From the NCBI RefSeq assembly GCF_007830545.1, contig NZ_VLLF01000007.1, positions 248,001 through 312,000 of the forward strand: a stretch of 64,000 bases of DNA, given 5' to 3'. This DNA comes from Roseibium hamelinense (GTDB lineage: Bacteria; Pseudomonadota; Alphaproteobacteria; Rhizobiales; Stappiaceae). Position 1 is the stretch's first letter; each line of letters opens with the position of its first letter. Shown piece by piece: positions 17,581 through 27,628 of this stretch. Made by a program: the position numbers and the translations under genes. Under the pieces are notes generated by a model. The model was not told where the DNA came from. It saw only the letters and a program-made list of their open reading frames with translations, and did no database searches.

Positions 17581-20091
17581 TTATGCAGGGGCGCGCGAAC
17601 CGACCTTGCGTTGTTGAAGCCGCGCCTCCTGGGTCTGAAGAAAAAGCACCAAATCCGCAAACGGCATGGGGCGGGCAAAAAGGTAGCCTTGCAGCTGGTC
17701 GCATCCAAGCTGTGCTAGGATATCGGCTTGTTCCTGGGTCTCGACGCCTTCTGCCGTTACGCCGATTTCCATAGCCTGGCCGATTTCGATAATCGAGCGC
17801 ACGAGACGCAGGCCGCTGGTGCCTTCGACGGCAAGTGCACTCAAGCGCCTGTCTATTTTCAAACGATCTGGAGTAATCCTTTGAAGCGCGACAACAGATG
17901 CGCGCCCACTGCCGAAGTCGTCCACCTCAATCGCAATGCCAAGTGCGCGAAGCTGGTCCAATTGGTCGAAGAAGTCTTCTTTCTGCTCTTCAAGGAAGGT
18001 CGTTTCCAGAAGTTCAAAACAGATTTGACCGGGATAGGTCCGGATATTTTTGCCAATTTCGGCGATTGCAGAGTTGTTGATCCGGTTTTCGCTCACATTG
18101 AACGAAAGGGACAAAGGCAGGCCAGCGGGCGTCGCGATCTTTTGAAACAACTCAAGTGTCGTATCGAATACGAGGCGGTCTATTTCTCCGGCCAGGTTCA
18201 GATCGGTCGCGACCGGTAGAAAGGCATCCGGTGTTAAGGTGCCGCGCGTCGGGTGGCGCCACCGCACGAGGGTCTCAATCCCCACGATCTGACCGGTTTT
18301 TGCGTCAACCTGCGGCTGGTAGAACGGCTCGAACTCATTGCTTTCGATGGCACGCAGGATCTCATCTGCCAAGACTTTCGTACGCCGCAAGTCCTCGAGG
18401 TCAGAGCGGTCGAAGACGACGAGGCGGCCACGGCCTTGGCGCTTGGCTTTGTACAGCGCAATATCCGAGTTGGTCAGCAGCTCGTCGACGTGGGCCAAAG
18501 GCGTACCGGCCAGGCCAACCGATGCGCCAAAACGTATTTCTTTTCCGTCGAACTGCATCGGTCGAGACAGGTCATCGAGCAATGAATTGGCAAGTGATAC
18601 CGGCCGTTCGATATCTTGATGGACATGCAGCAACACAATGAACTCGTCCCCGCCGATCCGGGCGACGACGTCCCACGGGCCAATTCTCGAACGAATACGC
18701 TTTGAGATTTCCAGCAAGACCTCGTCGCCTGCCGGGTGGCCCATTGTATCGTTGATTTGTTTAAATCGGTCCAAATCGATGTGGAGTGCGGCGATTTCAC
18801 CGCCTTTTAATGATCGGGTTTTGATCATTTCATCGAACTTGAGGGACAGGAACCGCCGGTTGCCCAGGCCAGTCAGATCATCATGCAACGCCATGTGCGT
18901 GATGTCCTGGTTCGCCTGTTCCAGCCGTTTGGAATAGTCTTCCAACGCGCGGCGCTGGCGCACGAGTTCCGTTGTATCGATCCGCAAGATAACGAGATCG
19001 CCGTTCTCGACGCGTGAACGCAAGAGCCTGTGATGAACATCGCCGGGCAGTTCGAGATCCTGCACAGGCTTGGCGACCTCCGCTTCCAGATGCTCATCAG
19101 ACATCCACTCTTCTTCGCGTCCAATCGCTTTTGCGACCTTGCCGGCCCGGATGGCGATTCTGGCAACTTCCGTGCGGTGCATACCGGCCTCGATATCGGC
19201 CGGATCATTGGCCATCGATGCGCGATAGGCGTCGTTGCAGACAACGAGGCAATCATTCGTATCGTAAATTACAAAAGGGGCAGGATATGCATTCAGCGCG
19301 GCAAGAAGGCGAGCTTGCGTCTCTTCAGCCTGCCGTTTTTGACGAACAAGCTCGGTCGAGTCCAGCCGGATGACAACGTAATCACCGTTGGCCGATCGAG
19401 AGCGGAGCAGCCGGTGATGGATATCTCCCTTGAGCTCGACATCTTCGGCCTTGCGGCCGAGATGCGCCGGCGACTGAATTTCCGCCATCCACTCCTCCTC
19501 ACGGCCTACGGCTGCAGGGTAACGTCCGTGCTTGATCGCCATGCGCAGTACGTCACTGAGGTGCACGCCTTCCACCAATTGTTCGGGTGTGTCCGACATG
19601 GAGATTGCATAGCCTTCGTTCCGGAAAACAAGGTTCAAGTCCCCATCGTAAATGACGATCGGGTCGGGATAGGCGTTCAAGGCTGAGGAAAGCCTGTGAT
19701 ACGAGGCTTCGGCCTTTTTCAATGCCGTCACATCGCGATAAGTGGCAAAAACGATGTGCCCGCCATCCTCAGCCGGGACCGAGAATGTCGAAACGCTGGT
19801 CCAAAGTGTTCTGCCGTCGGCTGTCGATAGCTGAAATTCTTGAGGGGAGCAGGCTGCCTTGAGCTCCGGGCCGAAGTCTCCTGTCAGTGGTGTTAAACAC
19901 TGTCGGACTTTCTGCGGTAAAGTCTTGCTCACCTTTCCGATGATTTCATCCGCACAATATCCGAAGGTCTCTGAAAACGATGCATTTAGAAAGATAATCT
20001 GTGGGCTTTCTGCATCCGGGCTGAAGTGACCGGCAGCGATCGGGTCGCTGCTCGCATTCAGAAATTGAAGTTGCAGGCCCTCAATATTCAT
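17581..20091 (-). CDS. [17 protein letters not shown] cyclic-di-GMP protein
   Basis: Cytosolic 836-residue protein for c-di-GMP turnover. It has a PAS domain (about 1-128), then two tandem PAS-like units that are clear copies of each other (about 131-250 and 261-380; both start S/AALNAYP, contain GREEEWM and end HHRLLRSR...TELVRQ). A GGDEF domain with intact GGDEF at 480-484 follows, then an EAL domain whose signature reads ETL at 606-608. The other EAL residues look intact (NVS, ELLE, DDFG, K in RLKID, AEGVE, LQGYLF). No inhibitory RxxD site is seen before GGDEF. Both activities are plausible. Confidence 0.93.
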   Translation of the reverse strand: MNIEGLQLQFLNASSDPIAAGHFSPDAESPQIIFLNASFSETFGYCADEIIGKVSKTLPQKVRQCLTPLTGDFGPELKAACSPQEFQLSTADGRTLWTSVSTFSVPAEDGGHIVFATYRDVTALKKAEASYHRLSSALNAYPDPIVIYDGDLNLVFRNEGYAISMSDTPEQLVEGVHLSDVLRMAIKHGRYPAAVGREEEWMAEIQSPAHLGRKAEDVELKGDIHHRLLRSRSANGDYVVIRLDSTELVRQKRQAEETQARLLAALNAYPAPFVIYDTNDCLVVCNDAYRASMANDPADIEAGMHRTEVARIAIRAGKVAKAIGREEEWMSDEHLEAEVAKPVQDLELPGDVHHRLLRSRVENGDLVILRIDTTELVRQRRALEDYSKRLEQANQDITHMALHDDLTGLGNRRFLSLKFDEMIKTRSLKGGEIAALHIDLDRFKQINDTMGHPAGDEVLLEISKRIRSRIGPWDVVARIGGDEFIVLLHVHQDIERPVSLANSLLDDLSRPMQFDGKEIRFGASVGLAGTPLAHVDELLTNSDIALYKAKRQGRGRLVVFDRSDLEDLRRTKVLADEILRAIESNEFEPFYQPQVDAKTGQIVGIETLVRWRHPTRGTLTPDAFLPVATDLNLAGEIDRLVFDTTLELFQKIATPAGLPLSLSFNVSENRINNSAIAEIGKNIRTYPGQICFELLETTFLEEQKEDFFDQLDQLRALGIAIEVDDFGSGRASVVALQRITPDRLKIDRRLSALAVEGTSGLRLVRSIIEIGQAMEIGVTAEGVETQEQADILAQLGCDQLQGYLFARPMPFADLVLFLQTQEARLQQRKVGSRAPA

Positions 20092-20292
20092 AAATCCCTC
20101 AATGGGGCTCGAGACAGATTGCTACTTCCTGTCGTAAGGGAATAACTTTAAAAGTTTACATAAATCTATCAAATATACAAAAGGCAAAAACTTAATACTA
20201 TTTACAATGTGATAAATACGAGTTCTTTTCGCGTGCGCGCGGTCCTTTGATTGTTGTTGCTTTGGAGAAACAGGTGGCCTGAATTGATCTGG

Positions 20293-20637
20293 CTAAATCG
20301 CAGGCCGCATTTTGGTTGCCTGAGGGGCCGGATGGTCACGTTTGGCAAGCAGATAACTCAGCTGTGCCAACTCCCGGTCCAGCCCAGCCATCGTGCGCGT
20401 CAAAACGCTTTCCAGATAACTGCCGGCCGGAGAGTTGTCGCGGACTTTTTCCGCCCTCAAACGCGCCTTGCGCAAGTAGGTCATCACCTCTTCCAGATTG
20501 GACTGTGATAGTCCGGAATGCGGCGCCGTTTCAGCCGCCGTGTTGCTTTGAGACGGTGTGTCGTCCACTCCATCTGCCGCCGAAAGCGGGAACATAGTCG
20601 GGCGGGACGAGGCGGCCGGCGTTTCTTGCAAAGACAT
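20293..20637 (-). CDS. Hypothetical protein with helical C-terminal half
   Basis: Unrecognised 114-residue cytosolic protein. The first half is Ser/Thr/Ala/Pro-rich and probably unstructured. The second half (about 45-100: LSQSNLEEVMTYLRKARLRA, then LTRTMAGLDRELAQLSYLLAKR) has a heptad-like hydrophobic pattern consistent with a helical hairpin or coiled coil. The ATG at 20637 (MSLQETPAASS) is preferred to a TTG at 20649. It sits alone between the GGDEF-EAL gene and the chemoreceptor gene, all three on the same strand. Confidence 0.6.
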   Translation of the reverse strand: MSLQETPAASSRPTMFPLSAADGVDDTPSQSNTAAETAPHSGLSQSNLEEVMTYLRKARLRAEKVRDNSPAGSYLESVLTRTMAGLDRELAQLSYLLAKRDHPAPQATKMRPAI

Positions 20638-20767
20638 AGCAGTATCCAAATGTTCCTATTTTGTTCTTTTTTACTCCGCTCACGGTTCAAGTTCAAGCGC
20701 CATGGCGGGTGGAAATCGACGATGGTTTTTTCAAAAGCAGCATATTGTGGCACGGGCCAACGAAAAA

Positions 20768-20791
20768 ACCCGCGCCGGAACAGGCGCGGGT
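20768..20791 (-). terminator. Rho-independent terminator of the chemoreceptor gene
   Basis: A 9-bp stem ACCCGCGCC / GGCGCGGGT with a 6-base loop, followed on the minus strand by TTTTTT, 27 bases beyond the chemoreceptor stop codon at 20819. Confidence 0.85.
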
Positions 20792-20818
20792 CTTTGAAAG
20801 TTTGTTGAGAACCAAGCC

Positions 20819-22852
20819 CTAGGCGGCCCGAACCCCTTTCAGGAAGTTCGCGATTGTTGTCTCAAGTTCTTGGGCCTGTTGGGAAACGGACTGGGAGACC
20901 GACAGCACATCAGCAGCCGATCCGCTGGTTTCCTCTGCGGCCTTCGTGACATCTCCAACGCTGTTGGTCATGTCGTCCGTACAGCTTGCGGCCTGCTGGA
21001 CGTTGTGGCTGATTTCATTTGTGGCGTCACCCTGTTGCGAGATCGCAGCGGCGATCGCAGCGGTGAACTGGTTCACTTCATCCATCGTGTTTGCGATTTC
21101 CTGGATCGACCCCACAGCATCGCGGGTTGAGGATTGAATCCCGGTGATCTGGGCGGAAATTTCCTCGGTCGCCTTGGCGGTCTGCGTTGCCAGTTCCTTG
21201 ACTTCGGAGGCGACAACCGCAAACCCTCTGCCTGCCTCGCCGGCGCGTGCGGCCTCAATCGTGGCGTTGAGTGCCAGCAGGTTGGTCTGCTCGGCAATCG
21301 CCTGAATGAGGCTGACCACTTCGCCGATTTTCTGGGCGGCGCTGTCAAGGCTCGCAACCTTGTCGTTTGAGTCACTTGCTGCCTGCGTGGCGCTGACCAC
21401 CACGTCCTTGGTCTGCTCGATCTGTCGGCTGATTTCGCTGATGGACGCAGACAGTTCTTCTGCCGCTGAGGCAACTGTTTGAACGCTGTTTTGAGTGGTG
21501 TCGGAAGAGCTGGCAACCGAAGACACGCGGGAAGAGGTTTCCCGGGCAATTGCATCGAGGGCGGCCGCCGTTTGTTCCATGCGCTCGGAACTGCCGCTGA
21601 CCGAAGTCAGGACCGTGTGCACGTCGTTTTCAAAGGACGCGATTAGCGCATCAACAATTTTCTGGCGTTCGAGTTGCTCTGCCTGCGAGCGTTCGGTATC
21701 GGACTGAAGACTGCGGCGCTGGTTCTCGTTTTCAACGAAGACTTCAAGGGCGCCCGCCATCTGGCCGATCTCGTCCCTGCGCTCGACAAAGGCAACTTCG
21801 GTATCAACATCCCCGTCTGCCAGATTGCGCATGCGATCTGTCAGGGTCCGGACCGGACGGGCGATGGTCGAGCCTAGGAGCCACATCAAGAAGGTGCCGA
21901 CCGCCAGAAGCGCTGCGGTAAGGACCAGGCTGTACATCATGGTCTGGTTGGCGCTTGCCAGCAATTCGCCTTCGTCAACGGCGACCACCACAAACCAGTT
22001 CTGGCCGGTTCCCGCCAGTTCAAAGGACTGGATGGCTTCGGCAATCCCGTTTTCGTTGACATAAGTGGCCTCGCCAGCGTCGCCGGCAAGCTTGCCGATC
22101 ATGCCTGCGTCGGCGGTTTTGCCGAGCAGGGCACTGTCGGGATGGGAGACCCAAACGCCCGTCTCGCTCAAAATGCCGACATAGCCCGTGTCGAAGACTT
22201 TTGCTGCATTGACCGTTTCCTGGAGCCCTTCAAGGGACACGTCAATCGTAGCTCCGCCGATGCCGCGGCCGGATGTGTCAAGGATCGGGGACGAGGCGGT
22301 TGCCATCAGCACGTCGACGCCGTTGACCGGATAAAGATACGGTTCGGTGACGGTGTCATGACCAAGGTTTCTCGGTTTGTCGTACCAGTCTTCCGAGCCG
22401 CTATCGCCGCCGAACAGCAGTGGTTCCCAGGCAACGCTTGCACCATCATTGTAAAAATACGGGATGAACCGTCCGTTCGGGTCGGAAAAATTCTGTCCGG
22501 CATTGTCGGCATCGGGCCCGGCCATGTCCGGTTCGAGGATCGCACCGCCGCCGACGAAGTGTTTGTTCTGGCTAATTTGGTGCTGCATGACAGCGCCATA
22601 GGCAGCCCGGTCGGTAACCCCTGCGTGCTGCAGGCCTTCAAGCGCATCGGCAGCAGCGCGTGCGGCCAGCTGCGCTTCCGCGAGTGTCTTGCCAGCGTCC
22701 AGGGCGAGTGCGCGGGCGGTCGTTCGAATGAGGTCTTCGCCCGACCGTTGACCGGTGCCTTGCATCATGACCGTAACCGCGATGATCAGGGCCAGAAAGC
22801 CGAATAAAAACACCCCGCTAGAGGCGAAGAAAATGCGATTTCGAAGGGACAT
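20819..22852 (-). CDS. Methyl-accepting chemotaxis protein (dCache type)
   Basis: Transmembrane chemoreceptor of 677 residues. TM1 is at about 8-30, with a large periplasmic double-Cache sensor at about 35-300 (contains [15 protein letters not shown] and [15 protein letters not shown], typical of dCache_1). TM2 is at about 305-327, followed by HAMP ([21 protein letters not shown]) and a long signalling domain with the hairpin tip [20 protein letters not shown]. The dCache GGATIDVS motif is often seen in sensors for amino acids or other small organic molecules, but the ligand is not predictable. It is transcribed divergently from the homogentisate operon. No other chemotaxis genes are in the window. 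Confidence 0.95.
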   Translation of the reverse strand: MSLRNRIFFASSGVFLFGFLALIIAVTVMMQGTGQRSGEDLIRTTARALALDAGKTLAEAQLAARAAADALEGLQHAGVTDRAAYGAVMQHQISQNKHFVGGGAILEPDMAGPDADNAGQNFSDPNGRFIPYFYNDGASVAWEPLLFGGDSGSEDWYDKPRNLGHDTVTEPYLYPVNGVDVLMATASSPILDTSGRGIGGATIDVSLEGLQETVNAAKVFDTGYVGILSETGVWVSHPDSALLGKTADAGMIGKLAGDAGEATYVNENGIAEAIQSFELAGTGQNWFVVVAVDEGELLASANQTMMYSLVLTAALLAVGTFLMWLLGSTIARPVRTLTDRMRNLADGDVDTEVAFVERRDEIGQMAGALEVFVENENQRRSLQSDTERSQAEQLERQKIVDALIASFENDVHTVLTSVSGSSERMEQTAAALDAIARETSSRVSSVASSSDTTQNSVQTVASAAEELSASISEISRQIEQTKDVVVSATQAASDSNDKVASLDSAAQKIGEVVSLIQAIAEQTNLLALNATIEAARAGEAGRGFAVVASEVKELATQTAKATEEISAQITGIQSSTRDAVGSIQEIANTMDEVNQFTAAIAAAISQQGDATNEISHNVQQAASCTDDMTNSVGDVTKAAEETSGSAADVLSVSQSVSQQAQELETTIANFLKGVRAA

Positions 22853-23051
22853 TGGGGGCTCCGGAGAGGAATAGATTTAAACTAACCCTACGGTAAATAT
22901 GTAAAGGAAGTCTTCGCCCCCGCTGGCAATCAGATACGCAGAACTCCTATGCGCAGCGGCGGCCAGGTCGGTCCGAATGTGTTGACCGTCTGTATGCAAA
23001 TGGTTACAAGTGAAACTAATTTGACAGGCATCCATTCAGGAGCGCTCAGAC

Positions 23052-24422
23052 ATGGACCAGATCTCGCCCGACACTGCCGATCCGAACGGATTGTCCGCAG
23101 ACCACAATCAGCTCAAATATATGCCCGGATTTGGCAATGACTTCGAGACCGAGGCACTTCCTGGAGCGCTGCCGCAGGGCATGAATAGCCCGCAAAAATG
23201 TGCCTATGGCCTTTACGGTGAACAGTTGTCCGGAACGGCCTTTACGGCGCCCAGCCACCAAAACGAACGCACCTGGTGTTATCGTATCCGCCCGTCGGTG
23301 AAGCATTCCGGCCGCTACCGGAAGATCGATCTGCCATACTGGAAATCGGCGCCGCATGTTGTGGATGATGTGATTTCGCTTGGCCAGTATCGCTGGGATC
23401 CCGTGCCGCATACCGAAGAGAAGCTGACCTGGCTGACCGGAATGCGCACAATGACCACGGCAGGGGACGTGAACACGCAAGTGGGCATGGCGAGCCACAT
23501 CTATCTGGTCACGCAGTCAATGCGGGACGCGTATTTTTATTCCGCCGACAGTGAATTGTTGATCGTGCCGCAGGAGGGCCGGTTGCGGTTCTGCACCGAG
23601 CTTGGCGTCATTGATCTTGAGCCGAAGGAAATTGCGATCCTCCCGCGCGGACTTGTCTACAGGGTAAAGGTGATCGAAGGTCCGGCGCGTGGCTTTGTTT
23701 GTGAAAACTACGGCCAGAAGTTCGAGTTGCCCGGCCGCGGGCCGATCGGAGCCAACTGCATGGCCAACCGCCGGGATTTCAAAACGCCTGTCGCCCATTT
23801 CGAGGACCGGGAAGCGGCGTCCACGCTTACAATCAAATGGTGCGGCCAGTTTCACGAAACGAAGATCGGCCACTCGCCGCTGGATGTCGTGGCCTGGCAC
23901 GGAAACTACGCGCCGGTGAAATATGACCTTCGGAACTACTGCCCGATCGGAGCGATCCTGTTCGATCACCCGGATCCGTCGATCTTCACGGTGCTGACCG
24001 CGCCATCCGGCGTGCCTGGCACGGCGAACATCGATTTCGTACTCTTCCGCGAGCGCTGGATGGTGATGGAAGACACGTTCCGTCCGCCCTGGTATCACAA
24101 GAACATCATGTCCGAACTGATGGGCAACATTTACGGCCAATATGACGCCAAGCCGCAGGGCTTCGTGCCGGGCGGCATGAGCTTGCACAACATGATGCTG
24201 CCACACGGCCCGGACAACGAGGCTTTCGAAGGGGCTTCGAACGCGGATCTGAAACCAAACAAGCTCGACAAGACCATGTCGTTCATGTTTGAGACCCGGT
24301 TCCCGCAACACCTGACTGAGTTTGCGGCCAAGGAAGCGCCGCTCCAGGGCGACTACATTGATTGCTGGGACACCCTGGAAAAGAAATTCGACGGCACACC
24401 GGAAGGCACTTGGAACAAGTGA
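23052..24422 (+). CDS. hmgA: Homogentisate 1,2-dioxygenase
   Basis: Non-haem iron enzyme that opens the ring of homogentisate to maleylacetoacetate in phenylalanine, tyrosine and 3-hydroxyphenylacetate breakdown. The protein has 456 residues, full length. The N-terminal [20 protein letters not shown] is family-typical. Iron ligands match the human set with a constant offset: His349 in RPPWYHKN, Glu355 in SELMG and His385 in MLPHGPD. It is the first gene of a tight operon running to 29994. The stop codon overlaps the start of the next gene as ATGA-type coupling. The 200-base upstream gap, divergent from the chemoreceptor gene, should hold the promoter. Confidence 0.97.
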   Translation: MDQISPDTADPNGLSADHNQLKYMPGFGNDFETEALPGALPQGMNSPQKCAYGLYGEQLSGTAFTAPSHQNERTWCYRIRPSVKHSGRYRKIDLPYWKSAPHVVDDVISLGQYRWDPVPHTEEKLTWLTGMRTMTTAGDVNTQVGMASHIYLVTQSMRDAYFYSADSELLIVPQEGRLRFCTELGVIDLEPKEIAILPRGLVYRVKVIEGPARGFVCENYGQKFELPGRGPIGANCMANRRDFKTPVAHFEDREAASTLTIKWCGQFHETKIGHSPLDVVAWHGNYAPVKYDLRNYCPIGAILFDHPDPSIFTVLTAPSGVPGTANIDFVLFRERWMVMEDTFRPPWYHKNIMSELMGNIYGQYDAKPQGFVPGGMSLHNMMLPHGPDNEAFEGASNADLKPNKLDKTMSFMFETRFPQHLTEFAAKEAPLQGDYIDCWDTLEKKFDGTPEGTWNK

Positions 24423-25294
24423 TGTCGGCGGAAACCGCATCTCAAAGTGATGACCGGCTTGTCATTCTCGGATCCAAAGGCGGACCAGCGATCCGGCCCG
24501 GCGGGCCGTCACCGACCGCGTCCCTGCTGGAAATTGGAGGCAGGTCCTGCGTGATTGATTGCGGTCTGGGCGTGACGCGCGGGCTTGTCGAGGCCGGTAC
24601 CGTGCTGAAAGACCTCGACCTGATCTTCATCACCCATCTTCATTCCGATCATGTGCTGGAGCTTGGGCCTTTGATCCATACCGCGTGGACGACGGGTCTT
24701 CGAACACCCGTAGCGGTGTTCGGACCCGCCGGCACCGCCGCCTATTGGGACGGGTTCCTGGCGTCGATGGCATACGATATCAATCTGCGCATTGAAGACG
24801 AGGGCCGGCCGGACCCGCGGGATTTTGTATCCGTCGTGGAGTATGCTGAAGGCCCTCTTGAGATTGCCGGTGTCAACGTCCGCGCCTTGCGGGTCGATCA
24901 TCCGCCAGTCACAGAATGCTATGCGTTGAAGTTTTACACGCCGGAGTGGTGCGTGGTGTTCAGCGCGGACACCACCTATTTCCCGCCGCTGGCGGATTTC
25001 GCCAGGGGCTGTGACCTGCTGGTGCATGAGGCAATGCTGGAGCATGGTGTCGACAGGATTGTCGAGATTACCGGCAACGGCGCACGCTTGCGCAAACACT
25101 TGATGGACAGCCACACCTTGGCACCGGATGCGGCCAGGATTGCAAATGAAGCGGGGGCAAAACACCTGGTTCTCAACCACTTGATCCCTGCCGATTTGCC
25201 GGGGTTCGAAGAGTCCGATTGGCGTTCGGCGGTCAGCGCATTTAAAGGCACCGTGTCCGTTGCCCGGGACGGTCTGGAGATAAGAAGGACATAA
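24422..25294 (+). CDS. Metallo-beta-lactamase-fold hydrolase (RNase Z/AtsA-like)
   Basis: MBL-fold enzyme of 290 residues with a complete first metal motif THLHSDH (about residues 74-80), a further VFSADTTYF (Asp ligand) and NHLIP near the C-terminus. The overall pattern is nearest to RNase Z/arylsulfatase-like MBL hydrolases, not to lactamases. It overlaps hmgA by one base (TGATG), which fixes the start at 24422. Position inside the homogentisate operon suggests hydrolysis of a pathway intermediate or side product such as a lactone or thioester. That is inference from context; no substrate can be read from the sequence. Confidence 0.85.
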   Translation: MSAETASQSDDRLVILGSKGGPAIRPGGPSPTASLLEIGGRSCVIDCGLGVTRGLVEAGTVLKDLDLIFITHLHSDHVLELGPLIHTAWTTGLRTPVAVFGPAGTAAYWDGFLASMAYDINLRIEDEGRPDPRDFVSVVEYAEGPLEIAGVNVRALRVDHPPVTECYALKFYTPEWCVVFSADTTYFPPLADFARGCDLLVHEAMLEHGVDRIVEITGNGARLRKHLMDSHTLAPDAARIANEAGAKHLVLNHLIPADLPGFEESDWRSAVSAFKGTVSVARDGLEIRRT

Positions 25295-25297
25295 TTC

Positions 25298-26308
25298 ATG
25301 AAGCTGGCGAGCTTGAAGAACGGAACCCGCGACGGCCGGCTTGTTGTCGTAAATGACAGCGTAACCCGCTGCAGCTATGCCGATCACATTGCGCCAACCC
25401 TTCAGGCCGCACTCGACAACTGGGCCGATGTTGCGCCCAAGCTTGAGGTGTTGGCCGAGAGCCTGAGCCACGACGCGGTCCCTTCGCTTCGGTTTCACGA
25501 ACATGATGCCATGTCGCCATTGCCGCGCGCTTATCAGTGGGCGGACGGGTCGGCTTATGTCAATCATGTGGAGCTGGTGCGCAAAGCACGCGGCGCGGAA
25601 ATGCTGGAGAGCTTTTGGAGTGATCCGTTGATGTATCAGGGCGGCTCGGATGCTTTTTTGGGGCCGCGTGACCCGATCGTGATGGCGGACGAAGCCTATG
25701 GCATTGATATGGAAGGCGAAGTTGCCGTGATTGTCGGCGATGTGCCGATGGGCGCGAGTATTGAGACGGCCCGAGAGGCGATCCGCTTGGTCATGCTGGC
25801 AAACGACGTTTCCTTGCGCGGACTCATCCCGGACGAACTCGCCAAGGGCTTCGGGTTTTTCCAGTCCAAGCCGTCATCGGCCTTCTCGCCGGTCGCTGTC
25901 ACACCTGGCAGCCTCGGCAGCGCCTGGGACGGCGGCAAACTGCATTTGCCGCTTATGGTCAATCTCAACGGCCAGCCATTTGGCCGCGCAAATGCCGGCA
26001 TCGATATGACCTTCGATTTTCCGCAACTCATCGCGCATGCGGCCAAAACCCGGCCTTTGAGTGCCGGGAGTATCATCGGCTCCGGCACTGTGTCGAACAA
26101 GATGGAAGGCGGGCCTGGCAAGCCGGTTGCTGAGGGTGGCGTCGGCTATTCATGCATTGCGGAAATTCGTATGATCGAGACCATCAAGGACAGTGCGCCG
26201 AAAACGCCTTTCCTGAAGTTCGGGGATGAGGTGCGTATTGAGATGCTAGACGAGGCCGGGCATTCGGTCTTCGGCGCGATTGAGCAAACGGTCCAGAAAA
26301 CCGGGTAG
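25298..26308 (+). CDS. Fumarylacetoacetate hydrolase-family protein (fumarylacetoacetase role)
   Basis: Member of the FAH superfamily, 336 residues, with the metal-binding core GIDMEGEVAVIVGDVPMG and the downstream SSAFSPVAVTPGSLG, GSIIGSGTVSNK and EGGVGYSCIAEIRM features. In this operon it should split fumarylacetoacetate to fumarate and acetoacetate. It is shorter than the eukaryote-like HmgB (about 420-430 residues) and represents the alternative FAH type used in many Alphaproteobacteria. It starts three bases after the upstream stop codon. Confidence 0.9.
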   Translation: MKLASLKNGTRDGRLVVVNDSVTRCSYADHIAPTLQAALDNWADVAPKLEVLAESLSHDAVPSLRFHEHDAMSPLPRAYQWADGSAYVNHVELVRKARGAEMLESFWSDPLMYQGGSDAFLGPRDPIVMADEAYGIDMEGEVAVIVGDVPMGASIETAREAIRLVMLANDVSLRGLIPDELAKGFGFFQSKPSSAFSPVAVTPGSLGSAWDGGKLHLPLMVNLNGQPFGRANAGIDMTFDFPQLIAHAAKTRPLSAGSIIGSGTVSNKMEGGPGKPVAEGGVGYSCIAEIRMIETIKDSAPKTPFLKFGDEVRIEMLDEAGHSVFGAIEQTVQKTG

Positions 26309-26311
26309 ACC

Positions 26312-26653
26312 ATGGCACGCAGCGAGACCGAGAAGCAGGCAACTTATTACGTGCGCAGTTTTTTGCTGCTGAACCTGTTCGGTTTTCCGGTCGCCGGATA
26401 CGTGAGCAGTCTGTTGGCTCGCACATTGGCTGCGGCCAATGTGTCCGGTGACATCATCATGATGATCGCGCTGAGTATCGGGATCTGCTTGATCCTGGCC
26501 AATGCCTGGTTCGTTTTCAAATGCTGGAGGGCCGGTGGCATATCATCGACACTTGCAGCCTTGGCTCTTTGGACCTTTGCCTGCATCGCGACACTGCTTC
26601 TTTACAGCACTTATTCACCGCTCAACCTCGCCATGTTGATGGCTGCGGGCTGA
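26312..26653 (+). CDS. Small three-helix membrane protein in hmg operon
   Basis: Protein of 113 residues with three hydrophobic segments: about 17-37 (FLLLNLFGFPVAGYVSSLLA), 46-67 (IIMMIALSIGICLILANAWF) and 78-98 (LAALALWTFACIATLLLYST). It has no recognised family and no charged residues suggesting a transporter. It begins three bases after the FAH gene, so it is co-translated with the pathway. It may be a membrane adaptor or a subunit of an uptake system, but nothing in the sequence settles that. Confidence 0.75.
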   Translation: MARSETEKQATYYVRSFLLLNLFGFPVAGYVSSLLARTLAAANVSGDIIMMIALSIGICLILANAWFVFKCWRAGGISSTLAALALWTFACIATLLLYSTYSPLNLAMLMAAG

Positions 26654-26677
26654 CGCCCATTTATTACGGGGAAACGC

Positions 26678-27628
26678 ATGACAAAACAGTTCGCCTCCGC
26701 CGGTGACATGACGGAAAAAAACATCTCGTTCACGGAAATCGGCCGCGACTTGTGGGCATTCACCGCAGAAGGCGATCCGAACTCGGGCGTTATTGTCGGC
26801 GATGACAGCGTCATGATCATTGAGGCCCAGGCAACACCGCGCCTTGCCAATAAGGTGATCGAAAAGGTCCGCTCGGTAACCGACAAACCGATCACTCATC
26901 TCGTCCTTACACATTACCACGCCGTGCGGGTGCTGGGTGCGTCCGCTTACGGCGCTCAAACCGTCGTCATGAGCGAAAAAGCCCGCTCCATGGTCGCAGA
27001 ACGTGGCCAAGAGGACTGGGAGTCCGAGTTCGCACGGTTCCCGAGGCTGTTTCAGGGCCATGAGAGCATTCCCGGCCTGACCTGGCCGACAATCACTTTC
27101 ACCGATCGCATGAGCGTCTACCTCGGCAAACGGCGGGTGGATCTGATGTTTCTCGGCCGTGCCCACACTGCTGGCGATATCGTTGCATATGTCCCGGACG
27201 AGAACGTCATGTTCACCGGAGACATCGTTGAATACCACTCGGCCTGCTATTGCGGTGACGGTCATTTTCATGACTGGCCCGCGACCCTTGAGCGGATCCG
27301 CAGCTTCAACCTGGGTGCAATCGCGCCCGGGCGCGGAGATGCACTTGTGGGAACGCAAATGGTGAATGCAGCGCTCGACAGCACGCGGGACTTCGTGAAG
27401 TCAACCTACAGCCCGGTCGCGCGTGTTGCCTTGCGCGGTGGATCACTGAAGGAGGCATGGGATGCCTGCCGGGCCGAGTGTGACCCTAAGTTCAAGGATT
27501 ACGCGATCTACGAGCACTGCCTGCCGTTCAACGTTGCAAGAGCCTACGACGAGGCACTGGATATTGACACGCCAAGGATCTGGACCGCGGACCGGGACGC
27601 TAAAATGTGGGCGGACCTTCAGGGATGA
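26678..27628 (+). CDS. Metallo-beta-lactamase-fold protein with altered HxHxDH motif
   Basis: MBL-fold protein of 316 residues. The fold landmarks are clear (SVMIIEAQATPRLANKVIEK, THLVLTHYHAVRVLGA, FLGRAHTAGDIVAYVPDENV, MFTGDIVEYH). However, the first metal motif reads H-Y-H-A-V-R rather than H-x-H-x-D-H, so the second-site Asp and His are absent. Later ligands (His in GRAHTAGD, Asp in TGDIV) remain, so single-metal binding is possible. A Cys/His-rich patch HSACYCGDGHFHDW follows. It overlaps the DinB gene by four bases. Its role in the homogentisate pathway is unknown. Confidence 0.85.
   Translation: MTKQFASAGDMTEKNISFTEIGRDLWAFTAEGDPNSGVIVGDDSVMIIEAQATPRLANKVIEKVRSVTDKPITHLVLTHYHAVRVLGASAYGAQTVVMSEKARSMVAERGQEDWESEFARFPRLFQGHESIPGLTWPTITFTDRMSVYLGKRRVDLMFLGRAHTAGDIVAYVPDENVMFTGDIVEYHSACYCGDGHFHDWPATLERIRSFNLGAIAPGRGDALVGTQMVNAALDSTRDFVKSTYSPVARVALRGGSLKEAWDACRAECDPKFKDYAIYEHCLPFNVARAYDEALDIDTPRIWTADRDAKMWADLQG

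Noticed and set aside
16749..17708. Minus-strand frame of 319 aa opposite the SH3b gene
   Set aside because: It mirrors the repeat-rich Gly/Ala sequence and contains no domain; the plus-strand protein has signal peptide and SH3b features.
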